Assembly: GCA_963707135.1 (NCBI GenBank)
Contig: CAVPOY010000019.1
Span: forward strand, 1-60,342
Direction: 5' to 3'
DNA from: JBGSTR01 sp963707135
Lineage (GTDB): Bacteria > Pseudomonadota > Gammaproteobacteria > Chromatiales > Chromatiaceae
DNA length: 60,342 nt
Shown: piece by piece, positions 8,400-18,240 of the stretch
How the letters are laid out: each line of letters opens with the position of its first letter
Position numbering within the stretch: position 1 is the first letter of the stretch
Made by a program: the position numbers and the translations under genes
Notes under the pieces: model-generated
Told to the model about the DNA's origin: nothing
Databases searched by the model: none
Seen by the model: the letters and a program-made list of their open reading frames with translations, nothing else

Positions 8400-9869
8400 T
8401 TACTGGATGTCGACGTAGGGCGGGAGCACGACTACCGCGCTCAGGCTGCCGCCGGGGAAGATGTCGAAGGTGGTCAGCTCCTTCTCGGCGTGGGAGTGCC
8501 AGACGAAGAAGTAACCGCCGAATGGGTTGAGGCCGCCCTCGCCGGGGGGCAGGTCGCCGACGTCGCCCATGAAGGGGCTGCCGCTCCACCAGCCGCCGAG
8601 GGTCAGGTCCGCCACGCCGGGCAGGGTGACCGGCAGCGCCTTGCCGTGGTCGGCGCAGTACTCGTGGTTGACGTCGTCGAAGCCGTCGCCGTCGCCGTCA
8701 TTGCAGTTGTCGTCGTGGCACAGGGCGCCGGTAGCGTCGTCGGCCATGTCGTTGTCGCTGTCGGTGCAGGCCGTGTTGACCGGTCCGTAGATGTCCCAGT
8801 TCAGGTCCTTGCCGCTCCAGGTCCACATCATGTCGGTGATCTGCTTGGGCGCCGAGTTCAGGGTGTTGTCCGAGCGGCCGAGATCCGGCACGGCGGTCGG
8901 GTCGGGCGAGCCATCGGGACGCGTGACCGAGGTCAGCAGGCGCCCGTCCTTCGCGATGAAGCGCAGGTTCTCGCCGTGGTGGTGGAAGGGGTGGCTGTCG
9001 TGGCCCGCGTTGATCTCGCGCACCAGCACCTGGTCTCCCGGGTGAGCCATCGCCAGCGACGAGTAGGGCTGATGCGGGAACAGGGTGTTGAAGTCGGTCT
9101 GGAACAGGTCGGGGAAGACGCGGCCGTTGACGAAGTAGATGGTCGCGAACCGGTCCGACTGAGTGAAGTGGGTGTAGTGGCCCCGCTCCATCTCGATGTG
9201 CACGTCCGGATCGGCCTCCGAGAGCAGGTAGAGGAACTCCTGGTTGTACGGGGTCTCCGCTCCGTACGCGATCCGGCCCGCTTCGGTGGCGCTTTCATAA
9301 CCGGTGGGGCGCACGATCAGGGCGCCGAGCAGGCCCATCTCCACGTGCAGACCCGGGTTCGCCCCGTCCAGGCTGTGGTACAGGTAGGTGCCGGGCTCGG
9401 ACGCGGTGAAGGTGTAGGTCACTCCCTGGCGGCGCGTCGCGGACTTGGTCACCAGGCCGTCGGTGCAGGTGAAGCCCGTTGTGCACTCGGCGTCGACCTG
9501 GTGCCCCGCGACGACCAGCGAAACCGGCTGCGGAACGCCGAAGTTCCTCAGGTTGATGGTCACGGTGTCGCCCTCGTCGACGATCAGCGTCGGCCCCGGG
9601 TACTGGGGTTTGTTGTAGCCTCCGCCCTCCGCGTGGGTCGCACTAGCGCCGGCGTCTCGATCGCCGAAGCCCCACATGTAGAGGCTGGTGCCTTCCGGCA
9701 GGTTGATGTTGAACGGGAAGGCGTAGAGGTTGAAGGTAGGTCCGGTGATACCCCGCACATCGTGGCCGACTGCTTCCGCGCGCAGCCACGGCAGGGTGAG
9801 CCCCAGACCCAGCAGGATGACGCCCATCAGGCGTCCGGGTCGCTTGCTTATCGGTGTCATGTCTCTCAT
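8400..9869 (-). CDS. Multicopper-oxidase-like protein lacking the type 1 copper cysteine
   Basis: A 489-residue exported protein with cupredoxin domains. Residues 90-110 (YPGPTLIVDEGDTVTINLRN) match the first strands of multicopper oxidases, 293-300 read HPFHHHGE, and the C-terminal motif at 458-460 is HSH (WHSHAEKELTTF) where active oxidases have HCH. The N-terminal counterpart (YHSLDG, ~164) also has Ser in place of Cys. A type 1 site therefore cannot form in the usual way, although histidine-based copper binding may persist. An Asp-rich insertion at about 365-405 (DSDNDMADD, CNDGDGDGFDD) looks calcium-binding. The gene is 13 bases after the complete oxidase and 15 before the Ig adhesin. 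It may be a structural or copper-binding partner; that is inference. Confidence 0.88.
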   Translation of the reverse strand: MRDMTPISKRPGRLMGVILLGLGLTLPWLRAEAVGHDVRGITGPTFNLYAFPFNINLPEGTSLYMWGFGDRDAGASATHAEGGGYNKPQYPGPTLIVDEGDTVTINLRNFGVPQPVSLVVAGHQVDAECTTGFTCTDGLVTKSATRRQGVTYTFTASEPGTYLYHSLDGANPGLHVEMGLLGALIVRPTGYESATEAGRIAYGAETPYNQEFLYLLSEADPDVHIEMERGHYTHFTQSDRFATIYFVNGRVFPDLFQTDFNTLFPHQPYSSLAMAHPGDQVLVREINAGHDSHPFHHHGENLRFIAKDGRLLTSVTRPDGSPDPTAVPDLGRSDNTLNSAPKQITDMMWTWSGKDLNWDIYGPVNTACTDSDNDMADDATGALCHDDNCNDGDGDGFDDVNHEYCADHGKALPVTLPGVADLTLGGWWSGSPFMGDVGDLPPGEGGLNPFGGYFFVWHSHAEKELTTFDIFPGGSLSAVVVLPPYVDIQ

Positions 9870-9882
9870 CTCCTGGCGAGGC

Positions 9883-11229
9883 TCAGAGGGCCGCGTTAAC
9901 GACGATTTCGGTGATCATCCCGCCGTCCAGCTGGGTCTTGTTGCCCATCTGGTGCAGCTCGGTGGTGTGCAGGAAGTAGGTGGTCCCCGCCGTACGCTCC
10001 GGGATGTCCACCAGCACGTCGTGGGTCTCGCCGCCGCCGAAGTTCACCGACGCGGTCTCCTGGTAGATGTTCTTGCCGTCGACGCCGCGCATCAGCTTCG
10101 CTCCGGTGCCGACGATCTTCATCGTGAGACCCGGGATGGTCAGGGTGTAGAAGCGGTCGATGCCGACGTTCGAGAGCCGAAGCAGCAGCCGGTCGCCGGC
10201 AGCGACGCTGACCGCCGCGCCCATGTCCTGGGAGACCTCGCCGTTGTTGAGTGTCGCTCCGGCGTCACCCAGGAAGCCGTCGTCCACCGGCGGGCCCATG
10301 TTAAGGGTCGAGGGATCCTGGTTGGGCACCGCCGGGTCCTTGATGGTGTCCGGGTAGCCGCGGCCATTGATCATCGGGTAGTTGCCCTCCAGCGCCGCGA
10401 ATGGCAACGGCTGCACCGCGATGTGGGCGTCATGGAAATCCGAGTCGAAGGCCGAGACCTGCAGCGGTGCCTCGACGTCCCAGGCCGTGGTGCCGTCGTT
10501 GTCGTTATAGGCGTAACCCTGAGGCGCACCGAGATCGGTACCCCCCTTTCGTTTTGCGACCGGGCAGGGAACGGTGCCGGTGCATCCGGTTACGTCCTGC
10601 TTCGGATGCACATACAGGTTCGCGAGCATCCCCATCTCCATGTGCTCCGTGGCCTCCACGTGGCAGTGGTAGATGAAGGTGCCCGGCTCGACGATGTTGT
10701 AGTAGTAGGTGAGCGTGCCGCCCATGTTGATGGAGATGGAAACCTCCGGCACCCCGTCGAACACCGTGGCGGCGTTGGGGAAGCCGTGGAAGTGGACGGT
10801 GTGCGGGTCGAACAGGTCCGGGCGCATAACGGTGCCGACGTTGGTCAGCGACAGGTAGAACTCGTCGCCCTCGTCCAGCTCGATGGTCGACCCCGGCCAA
10901 CGCGCGGCCAGGATGCCGTCGCTGATCACCGTATCCGGCGAGGAGGCCGTCTTGTCCGCGAACCCGAAGGTGTACATCGGGTGACCGTCCGAGCCGTTCA
11001 TGAAGCCGTCGCCGGCGGTCAGGTGCATGCACTTGACGCTGGGATCGTAGTCCGCGTTGGCAAAGTCCTCGGCATCCAGCACGTTGCCGTAGAGGTCCGT
11101 GGGCGGAATGCCGTTGTTGTTGAAGTCGTTCGCGCACTGGACGTACACGTCCGCGTATGCCGCCCCCGCCCCGGCGAGCAGCGCCAGGGCGACCGCTCCC
11201 GGAAGGGCCTTTTTGGTGAAACTGTTCAT
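9883..11229 (-). CDS. Secreted multicopper oxidase with complete type 1 motif in its first half
   Basis: A 448-residue protein; the ATG at 11229 is chosen because a GGAG ribosome site and a signal peptide (residues 1-26, ending AYA) belong to it. Residues 143-149 read HTVHFHG (type 2/3 ligands), and 188-201 read HCHVEATEHMEMGM, giving Cys189, His196 and Met201 as type 1 ligands. The HCH-x5-H spacing is like that of two-domain small laccases. The C-terminal cupredoxin domain (RLLLRLSNVGIDRFYTLTIPG, ending FLHTTELHQMG) has no second HCH. The enzyme should oxidise a small substrate or metal ion with oxygen outside the cytoplasm; the substrate is unknown. It heads a tight set with the Cys-less oxidase and the Ig adhesin. 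Confidence 0.9.
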   Translation of the reverse strand: MNSFTKKALPGAVALALLAGAGAAYADVYVQCANDFNNNGIPPTDLYGNVLDAEDFANADYDPSVKCMHLTAGDGFMNGSDGHPMYTFGFADKTASSPDTVISDGILAARWPGSTIELDEGDEFYLSLTNVGTVMRPDLFDPHTVHFHGFPNAATVFDGVPEVSISINMGGTLTYYYNIVEPGTFIYHCHVEATEHMEMGMLANLYVHPKQDVTGCTGTVPCPVAKRKGGTDLGAPQGYAYNDNDGTTAWDVEAPLQVSAFDSDFHDAHIAVQPLPFAALEGNYPMINGRGYPDTIKDPAVPNQDPSTLNMGPPVDDGFLGDAGATLNNGEVSQDMGAAVSVAAGDRLLLRLSNVGIDRFYTLTIPGLTMKIVGTGAKLMRGVDGKNIYQETASVNFGGGETHDVLVDIPERTAGTTYFLHTTELHQMGNKTQLDGGMITEIVVNAAL

Positions 11230-11299
11230 CGGCGTTACTCCGAAGGTGATTTTGTAACTGCCCATCTTGGAATCTGCTGTACCCCGTCGCCCCGGCATG

Positions 11300-11322
11300 C
11301 CCCCGCCCTCGATGGGCGGGGG
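11300..11322. terminator. GC hairpin between the beta-helix protein and oxidase genes
   Basis: CCCCCGCCC and GGGCGGGGG form a 9-bp stem with a five-base loop, 31 bases after the stop of the upstream minus-strand gene. A short TTT follows only on the plus strand, so on the minus strand it may slow or attenuate rather than end transcription. The stem sequence is nearly the same as that at 4977-4998. Confidence 0.45.
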
Positions 11323-11352
11323 TTTCAGTTGCCGGCGCTCCGGGTCGCTCCG

Positions 11353-14300
11353 CTACGGCCGCTCGTCCGCGCCGATGTCGGCCCCGCTGGCCGGACGCGA
11401 CTGGTTGTCGATGTCCAGGCTCAGCCGCCCTCCATTGTTCGAGCTGCCAGGAGCCACCAGTGCGGCGCTCAGGTGGTAGTCGAACAGCGGGCCCTCCCGG
11501 TTGTTGATGTTGGTGTCCGGCTCCACCAGGGACAGCGGTCCGAAGGCCACCTGGAGGAAGTTGCCGCCCTCGTCGAAGGCACCGGCGGTCTGCAGCACCG
11601 TGGACTCGGGGAACAGCAGGGTGTTGTCGCGGCCCACGTTGATGTAGCCGTTCACGAAGGCCGGGTCACCGGTGATGTTGCCGTTGCTGCCGATGTAGAC
11701 CGTGTTGTCGACCGTGTTGGTCAGCAGCGAGAAGGCCGGGCTCAGCAGATCGGCCGTCGCGTCGCTGCCGTTCAGCACCGCCAGGTCGTAGGTGTAGCCC
11801 GCGACGTCCGTGAGGTCACAGGTCGTGGGGGCTTGGCCGTTCGGCCCGGGCAGGCAGTTGGACGGGAACAGGCCGGTCTCGATGACCGCGGTCGCCGGGT
11901 CGTCGTAGTTCAGCCAGTAGAACGAGCGGTTCTGGTGGACGATGTTGTCGCTCAGCACCGGGTCGGAGAAGCCCGCGCCGACGACCCCGGCCAGCACCGT
12001 GCCGTGCACGCGCGAGACGATGCCCGCCGGCTGGGCGACCGTGATGTTCGGCGCGCCCGGCTCGAACGCCAGCGCCGTGGTGGCGGTGGAGTCGTTGTTG
12101 GCCACGGTGTTGTGACGGATGTCGACCTTGAGCGAGTCCTCGACGGAGATGCCGCCGCCGGCCAGGCCCGCCACGTTGTTGTTCACCATGTTGTTGAACA
12201 CGCTCACGCCGTACCAGGTGGCGCTGTCTGTCGCTCAGGCCGTCCTCGTCCAGCAGTTCCTCGCCGTTGACGCTGGCGATGCGGATGCCGCCGCCGTCGC
12301 CGGCCCCGGCCAGGTTGCCGCGGATCAGGTTGCTGTCGACGATGACGTTGCCGGCACCCGGGCTCGGCGCGCCGGCCACCAGGCCCGGCTGACCGCCGAT
12401 GAAGATACCGCCGCCGGAGGTCGGGTTGGCCTGGCCGAAGGACTCGTTGAAGATCACGAAGTTGTCCTCGATCAGGCCGTTGTCGGACAGGCCCAGGTGG
12501 CCGATGCCGCCGCCGCTGCCCGCGCTGAAGTTGCCGCAGACCCAGTTCTCCGTGACCTGGTAGTCGTCGGCCCCGGTGTGCAGCGAGATGCCGCCGCCGG
12601 CACCGAGCTGACCGCCGTTCTTGGCGATGTGGTTGTGGTGGATGCGGACGCGGTCGTTGACGGCGTCGTGTAGGCCAGCGCCGTCGCGCCTCGTTGGTGA
12701 GGTCCGGATGACCCACGCGGATGCCGCCGCCGTAGAAGCCGGCGTTGGCGGTCATCCGGTTGTTGCCGATGGAGAAGTCCTGGACGTAGCCGTTGACGAC
12801 GATGCCGCCGCCGGTGCTGGCGCCGAGGATGGTGAAGCCGTCGACGCGCGCGCCCTGGTCGGCGAAGTTGCGTCGTGTCGGCCATCCAGCGTCTTGCCGG
12901 CCACGAACACGCCGGCGCCCTCTTCGGTCGGGAACAGGGCCGCACCCAGGCCCGGGAAGCCGGCCAGCAGCTCCTGGCCGGGCAACGGCGATGATATCGC
13001 CATCGGCGACCAGCTGCTGCGACCTTGGCGCGCCAGTCGGTGATCTTCTCGGTGGGCACCTGGCGGGCGTTGATGCTGGTGACCGCCGCGCCCCAGCCCT
13101 GGAGCTTGACCGGCTTCCACATGATGACCAGCTCGTTGTAGATGCCCGGGCGCGACCAGGATCAGGTCGCCCGGCGCGGCCGCATCGATGGCGTCCTGGA
13201 TCGGGGTCCGCCGGCCGGTAGGCGCCCGGGTGCTACGCGTCACGACGTTGCCGGCGATAGCGCGCCGACCGTCAGGGTCACGCCGGCGGGCGTCTCCACG
13301 CCCGAGCTGTGACGGACGATCACCTGGTAGTCACCGACGGGGGTGACCGCCGGGATGGTCGCCGTCCGTTGGTTGCGGTTGCCCGAGGAAGCCAGCACGA
13401 TCTCCGGTCCCGCCGCGGGTTGCAGCACGATCGAGTTCTGTACCACCGTCGAACCGGTAGTCGCGGGTGATGGTCTTCCGCGGACCGCTGCCCGGCCACT
13501 CGGGGTTCAGGACCTCGACGCCGTTACCCATGGAGGTGACTGCGGATCTGCTGACCCGGCAGCACGTAGGGGCCGTCGTTGGCGGCGGAAGCGCGTGACC
13601 TGGCGGATCATCGGCGTGCCGGTCGGGCGCTCGCAGTCCACCGGGAACTGGCCCGGGCCGGCGAAGGCCGCGATGGGCAGCACCGGGGTGTCGAGGTAGG
13701 TCGCCACGCCCGTCATGTACTGGAAGGTGTAGCAGAACTGGCTGTACTGCGGGTCGAACCAGGGGTCGATCATGAAGCCCGCCGTTGCCGTCGGGTATCG
13801 GGCCCGCGTCGTTCTTGCAGGACACCAGCATGTTCGGCGCCATGCCGGAAGGCATCGGCCGGTTGGCGGTGAAGGTCGACGGGACCACCGCGTTGTACTT
13901 GCCGAACTGGTCGGCGTAGACGCGGTTCACGACGTTGCCGTTCCAGTCGTAGAAGGCGACCGGCAGCCACGGCGGCGCGAACTTCTCGCCGAAGGCCGGC
14001 GCGTTCGGGTTGAACTCGTTGGCCAGGTCGTTGAGGATGCCGCCGGTCACGTTGGCCACGACCGGCACGTCGGTCATCAGGAAGAAGTCCGCCGCGGCGT
14101 TCTGGGCGGCCGACAGCGAGACGCTCTTGCGGTCGCACAGCGGACGCGTCTCGCCGGCGAAGGGCGCCGGGATCAGCTCCGCCGTTGGGTACGACCGGCG
14201 TGAAGCCGCCGAGACCGTCGGGTACCGTCTGCATCGCCAGGTATTCGGGAACGACGTGATCGTCGCCGACGCAGAACGGCGGCTCGGCCTGGGGCGACGG

Positions 14301-16963
14301 GACGTAGTCGTCGCCGAAGTCGACGTTCTTGTGCTCCTCGCGCAGCAGCTCGTAGCCCGGGGGCACGGCCGTGGCGACGATGTAGTCGCCTGGGATCAGG
14401 CCCGCGAAGCCAACGGCGCTGACGGCCGTCTGGGCGTAGAAGCCGTTCAGCTTGGTTGCGATCGCCGCCGGCAGGTGCCCCATGTCGTAGGCGTCGATGG
14501 CGTAGCCGCCGTCGAACACGCCGGGACGCATCTGGTTGAAGTTGCGCAGGCCGTCGAAGCAGTCGGTGGGCAGCCGCGGGTCGCCGAAGGCGAAGTAGGT
14601 CTGACCCTGGCAGCCGGTGGGCAGGCTGTCGTCCCAGCTGTCGGTCCAGGCCACGTTGAGGGCGTCGCCGAGGTCGAAGACGCCGTCGCCGTCGCGGTCG
14701 ACGTCTTCCGGACCCTTAGTGCCTGTGCCGTCCGCCCAGCCGAGCGGGTAGTTGTCGACGTCGGCGAGGGTGACGACACCGTCACCGTTGATGTCGGTGA
14801 TTTCACCCAAATTGGGGTCCTGGACGCCGTCGTCGTTCCAGTCGATGTCGCAGGGACTTTGGGGGAACGGAACGTCCGTCGTCATCATTCGGGTCGCAGT
14901 TGATGTCGCCGTCGGCGTAGAGGGCGACCTGCACCCGCGGGATGCCGGGCTCCCAGGTCTCGGCGCCGGCCCAGCGCGGGTCGTCCTCGGCGCGGGTGGT
15001 GGCGTAGAACACGATGCCGGAGATGCCGCCGTTCTCGCCGATGTAGGTGTAGTCACCGGTGCTGACGTCGAGATCGAAGGCCTTGTAGTCCACCTTGCCG
15101 AACAGCGCCACGTTGGTCTGGCCGAGGAAGCCCTGGACGGCCTGGGTCAGCACGGGGCCGGTCTCGGTGCGCGACAGGTTGTCGCCGGTGTTCAGGTTGA
15201 CGGCCTCCGCGCCGGTCGGGCAGGTGTCGGTGGCCGGGTCATAGCCCACGGTCGAGCCGTCGGCGTTCTCGATGCACTGCGGCTGCGGGGTCAGCTGGCC
15301 GAAGCCAGGGAAGGCGTCGGTGGACTTGTCGACGGGACCGCCGGCATCGACCACGAAGGTGGCGCCGGTGGCCTTCTTGTCGATGAAGTCGACCTCGGCG
15401 ACCAGCCAGTGGAAGAAGGGGAAGACCTCGTCGAAGGGCGCGATGCCCTCGCCGTCGGTGGCGAAGCTCTGGTACAGGGAGCCGTCGCGCCAGCGCAGGT
15501 TCACGGCGCGGTCCGCGACCGGACCTTCGTTGGCGTCCCAGAAGCCGTCCTCGTCGGTGTCGTTGAAGATGCCGCCGATCATGCGGGTGAACCAGTTGAA
15601 CACCGGCACCTCGCCGAAGTTGCAGCCGACGTGCCGGCGTTGCAGGTGCCGCCGGCGTCGACGGTGAAGCCCAGCGTGGCGATGACCACGTCCAGGTTGC
15701 TGTCCCAGACCTTGAGCTGGTAGTTGCCCGGCGGGACGCTCGGGATGCTGAAGCTGCTGCCGTTGCAGGGCGCGGCGTAGACGCCCCTGCCGATGCCCAC
15801 GGTGGTGTCGTTCAGGGCGATCCAGCATTGCGGGAAATCACGGCCGCTGTAGAACTGGAAGTTCGGCGGGCGGGACATGTGCATGTCGGTGATGGTGCCG
15901 CTGACGTCCGCCGCGGTACCGCCGGTGTTCGGGGGCAGCACCGGGCCACCCGTCGGTTCCGGTCGGCCTGACGAAGCCCATGAAGACGTGCGGGCCGGGC
16001 AGGCCGAACTCGACGAACACCTGCGGCTCGTTGGCCTTGACCCAGGCGTCGATGACCTTGGTGCCCTCGAGGGTGGTGGTCTGCTGCCAGTTCTGGCCGG
16101 TCGGCGGGTTGACGATGACGCCGTACTTGCCGGGGGAGAGGTTCTTGATCAGCAGCGTGCCGGTGGCGGCGTCGGGATGGAGCGTGCCGTCGGCGCAGGT
16201 CAGGTCCTCCCGCGCCGGGCAATCACCCGGGCCGAGGAGCGGATCGTTCGTTGCGGGGTCATAGGCAGTGCCAAGCGGGTTGCCGAAGGCGTCCTGGAGG
16301 ATCGGGCCGCCGTTCTGGCCGTAGCGGCCGGCCGGCTCCTCCAGCACGACGCTGAACTGGGACCAGTCCACGTGGCCGGGGTCCCCGGGCAACGGGTTCT
16401 CCTCCTCGGGCAGATCCGGGGAGCCGTTGATCGGGTAGTTGTCGTTAAACAGGTACAGGGCGATCTGCGCGGTCGGGATCGGGTGCTCCTGCACCGCGAC
16501 ACAGACGTTAGTCGTGCCGCCCGCCGCCCCGGTGACGACGGGCGCGCCGCTGATGCTGGCGCCCGAGTAGGGCAGCACCGACACGTAGTAGTGGCCGTTG
16601 CCCGGCACGTTGTTGATAGTCGCGGTGCTCGCGCCGACGGCCGTATTGCCGCTGAGGCCGGTGCCGTCGGTCGCCTTGGCCACCGGGTGGTGGCTGGCGT
16701 GGAAGGTCATGGACGGCGGGTAGGGGTCGCCCGGGTTTTCCGGGATCTGCACGCCGGGCACCACGGGGAAGGTCTTGTCCTCCTGCAGCAGCCAGCGGAA
16801 GCCAGGTACCGCGGTGGCGGCCGGGTCGTCGCAGTTGCCCTCGACCACGCTCAGGTTCACGGTGGCCGCCTGGGCCCCGAGGCCACATGACGAGCGGCCG
16901 CCATGCCGATCGCATAGCGGGCCGCGGTCGTCGCGGTGTTTGCGTCGTCTGCGTCTCTCTCAT
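11353..16963 (-). CDS. Giant surface protein: SdrD-like domains then right-handed beta-helix; many frameshifts
   Basis: Overlapping frames on the minus strand join into one gene of about 1,870 codons. The ATG at 16963 has a GGAG ribosome site. A signal-like start (MRSAWRPLVMW, frame changing near 16,885) precedes NLSVVEGNCDD. The N-terminal half holds prealbumin/SdrD-like beta-sandwich domains (GGIFNDTDEDGFWDANEG near 15,560; GISGIVFYATTRAEDDP near 15,000) and a DINGDGVVTLADVDNYP segment like a dockerin or calcium loop near 14,770. Around 13,190 a parallel beta-helix begins (IQDAIDAAAPGDLILVAPG) and continues to about 11,700 with NN- and GGGI-rich coils. The end reads SGADIGADERP, typical of secreted beta-helix proteins. 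Frame changes near 15,965, 14,880, 14,180, 13,790 and elsewhere look like single extra bases, so the gene is probably intact in the organism. A role in attachment or matrix is inferred. Confidence 0.8.
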
Positions 16964-17246
16964 CTGTTCCACTCCCATCCAGCTTGTTCAGCAAGGCCTT
17001 CGAATCCAAGGTTGTGACGTGTGTCTCATTCGGCCGGAACTGTCCAGGGCCGCGGCCCCTTCAGGGGACCAACGGGCCTTTCCCGGCGACGAACGGTGCG
17101 TGACCTTGCCGGATCTTCTTGACACCGCCCGACTCGGGTCCCGAGACGCCGGCTCGCGGCGCTCCCGCACGGCGGCTCGGCAGATAAAACTGTGACACGG
17201 GTAGCAGTCTGACCGGGTCATTTGCCACGGCCTAGTGGGGTAGACC

Positions 17247-17274
17247 CCCCATTTTGGGGGTAGGGTTACCCTAC
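17247..17274 (+). promoter_or_regulatory. Composite element CCCCATTTT-N12-ACCCTAC with 7-1-7 palindrome
   Basis: CCCCATTTT (17247-17255) is followed after 12 bases by ACCCTAC (17268-17274). The right half forms a perfect inverted repeat GTAGGGT-T-ACCCTAC at 17260-17274. The same pair of motifs, spaced 11 bases, lies upstream of the LuxR-type regulator at 18241. It is 103 bases upstream of the MKLCPKCGRSP start at 17378 and about 285 bases upstream of the beta-helix gene on the other strand. A dimeric regulator site is the likely reading. Apart from this and the next entry, I see nothing convincing in 16,964-17,547. Confidence 0.5.
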
Positions 17275-17377
17275 TTTTGCGGTCGGAGGGGCACCGGGAT
17301 GCGGAAAGGCGGCCGCATCGGCGGCGGTCCAGGAATGCCCCGCGCGGCGGAGTATCGCGCCGGCCAGGCAGGGAGGT

Positions 17378-17431
17378 ATGAAGCTCTGCCCCAAATGCGG
17401 CCGCTCGCCCTGGCCGATCGTCATGGTGCTA
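17378..17431 (+). pseudogene. Fragment of an MKLCPKCGRSP small membrane protein gene
   Basis: After a strong AGGGAGGT ribosome site, the frame encodes MKLCPKCGRSPWPIVMVL, nearly identical to residues 1-18 of the small protein at 20887 (MKLCPKCGRSPLPFVMVL). The rest does not match: the transmembrane segments are absent and the open frame runs on antisense through the response regulator at 17548, with a composition expected of a shadow frame. It is best read as a truncated paralogue. A short expressed CPxCG peptide cannot be excluded. Confidence 0.45.
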
Positions 17432-17547
17432 CGGAAGGAGACGCCGGGCTCGGGGCGGCATGCCGCGGGGTTCTCGACGGGCTCGGTGCGGCAGCGAAAG
17501 GCGGCGGCTGGTCGGGAAGATCGCGCCGCATCGCGGGTGGCGGCCTC

Positions 17548-17937
17548 TCAGCCGATCGGGGGTACGGCGCGGCGGGCAATGTTCGCGACGCTGGCGATGA
17601 TATCGCCCGTCAGGTCGGCGGCCCCCTTACAGAGATACGCATCCGCGCCCGCGCGGTGCGCGGCCTCGCTATACTCTACCGTGTCGCCAAAACCGAGCAT
17701 GACGATGCAGACAGCGCGATCCAGCGACCTGATGTCCCGGGCAATCGTAAAGCCGTCCGCGTCCGGTAGCGTGATATCAAGGAAGATGATCCGGGGTCCA
17801 TTGGCTTCCGACTGCCTCAGGGCCTGGGCGCCGTCTTCCGCCAGATCGACCACAATGCCGGGAAAACGCGTCGCCAGAATGTCAGCAAGGGCACCGCGAA
17901 ACAGGGGGTCATCCTCGACGAGCAGCGTCCTGAGCAC
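17548..17937 (-). CDS. Single-domain response regulator (receiver only)
   Basis: A 129-residue CheY-like receiver with no output domain. The acidic pocket is VEDD (residues 7-10), the phosphorylated aspartate is Asp54 (FLDITLP), and the conserved lysine is Lys104 (YLCKGAAD). The usual Thr/Ser switch residue after beta-4 is missing (IVMLGFGD has Gly), so its phosphorylation response may be altered. It starts with GTG, preceded by a weak AAGG site. It is divergent from the LuxR-type regulator 303 bases away, with which it may share control. It may act as a phosphate sink or on an unlinked partner; no histidine kinase is in the window. Confidence 0.85.
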   Translation of the reverse strand: MLRTLLVEDDPLFRGALADILATRFPGIVVDLAEDGAQALRQSEANGPRIIFLDITLPDADGFTIARDIRSLDRAVCIVMLGFGDTVEYSEAAHRAGADAYLCKGAADLTGDIIASVANIARRAVPPIG

Positions 17938-18102
17938 TTGGGTCGCCTTCTCTTACCAGTGACGCCCCCATATCCAAAATAATAGGAAGCGGAGCCGCCC
18001 TGCATTTGAAGCAAAGCCTGTCGCGGGTTGGGCCGCATTCCGTCCGGACCGAATTGGCACCGAGAATAGCAGCCGCGGCACCTGGGGTAAGGTGGGTTAT
18101 CT

Positions 18103-18133
18103 CCCCATTTTTCGGCGCCGTAACCCTACCCAT
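18103..18133 (+). promoter_or_regulatory. Second CCCCATTTT-N11-ACCCTAC element
   Basis: CCCCATTTT (18103-18111) and ACCCTAC (18123-18129) repeat the motif pair at 17247, here 111 bases upstream of the LuxR-type regulator start. TACCCAT (18127-18133) also fits the NarL heptamer consensus TACYYMT, which suits autoregulation by a NarL-family regulator. The remaining part of the 303-base divergent region (17938-18240) shows no gene. Confidence 0.45.
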
Positions 18134-18240
18134 GCAGGTCCAGTTGCAAGCGAAAATCGAGGTTTCGATGACCGCCCGGCCGATGCGCGCGGCTCCCCCC
18201 GACGTCGTCCCGGATCAGGGAAACATGGCGGAGGCACCGG

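Noticed and set aside
9730..12270. 846-codon plus-strand open frame opposite the oxidase genes
   Set aside because: Antisense to clear multicopper oxidase and beta-helix coding sequence; its translation is repetitive Val/Arg/His without domains.
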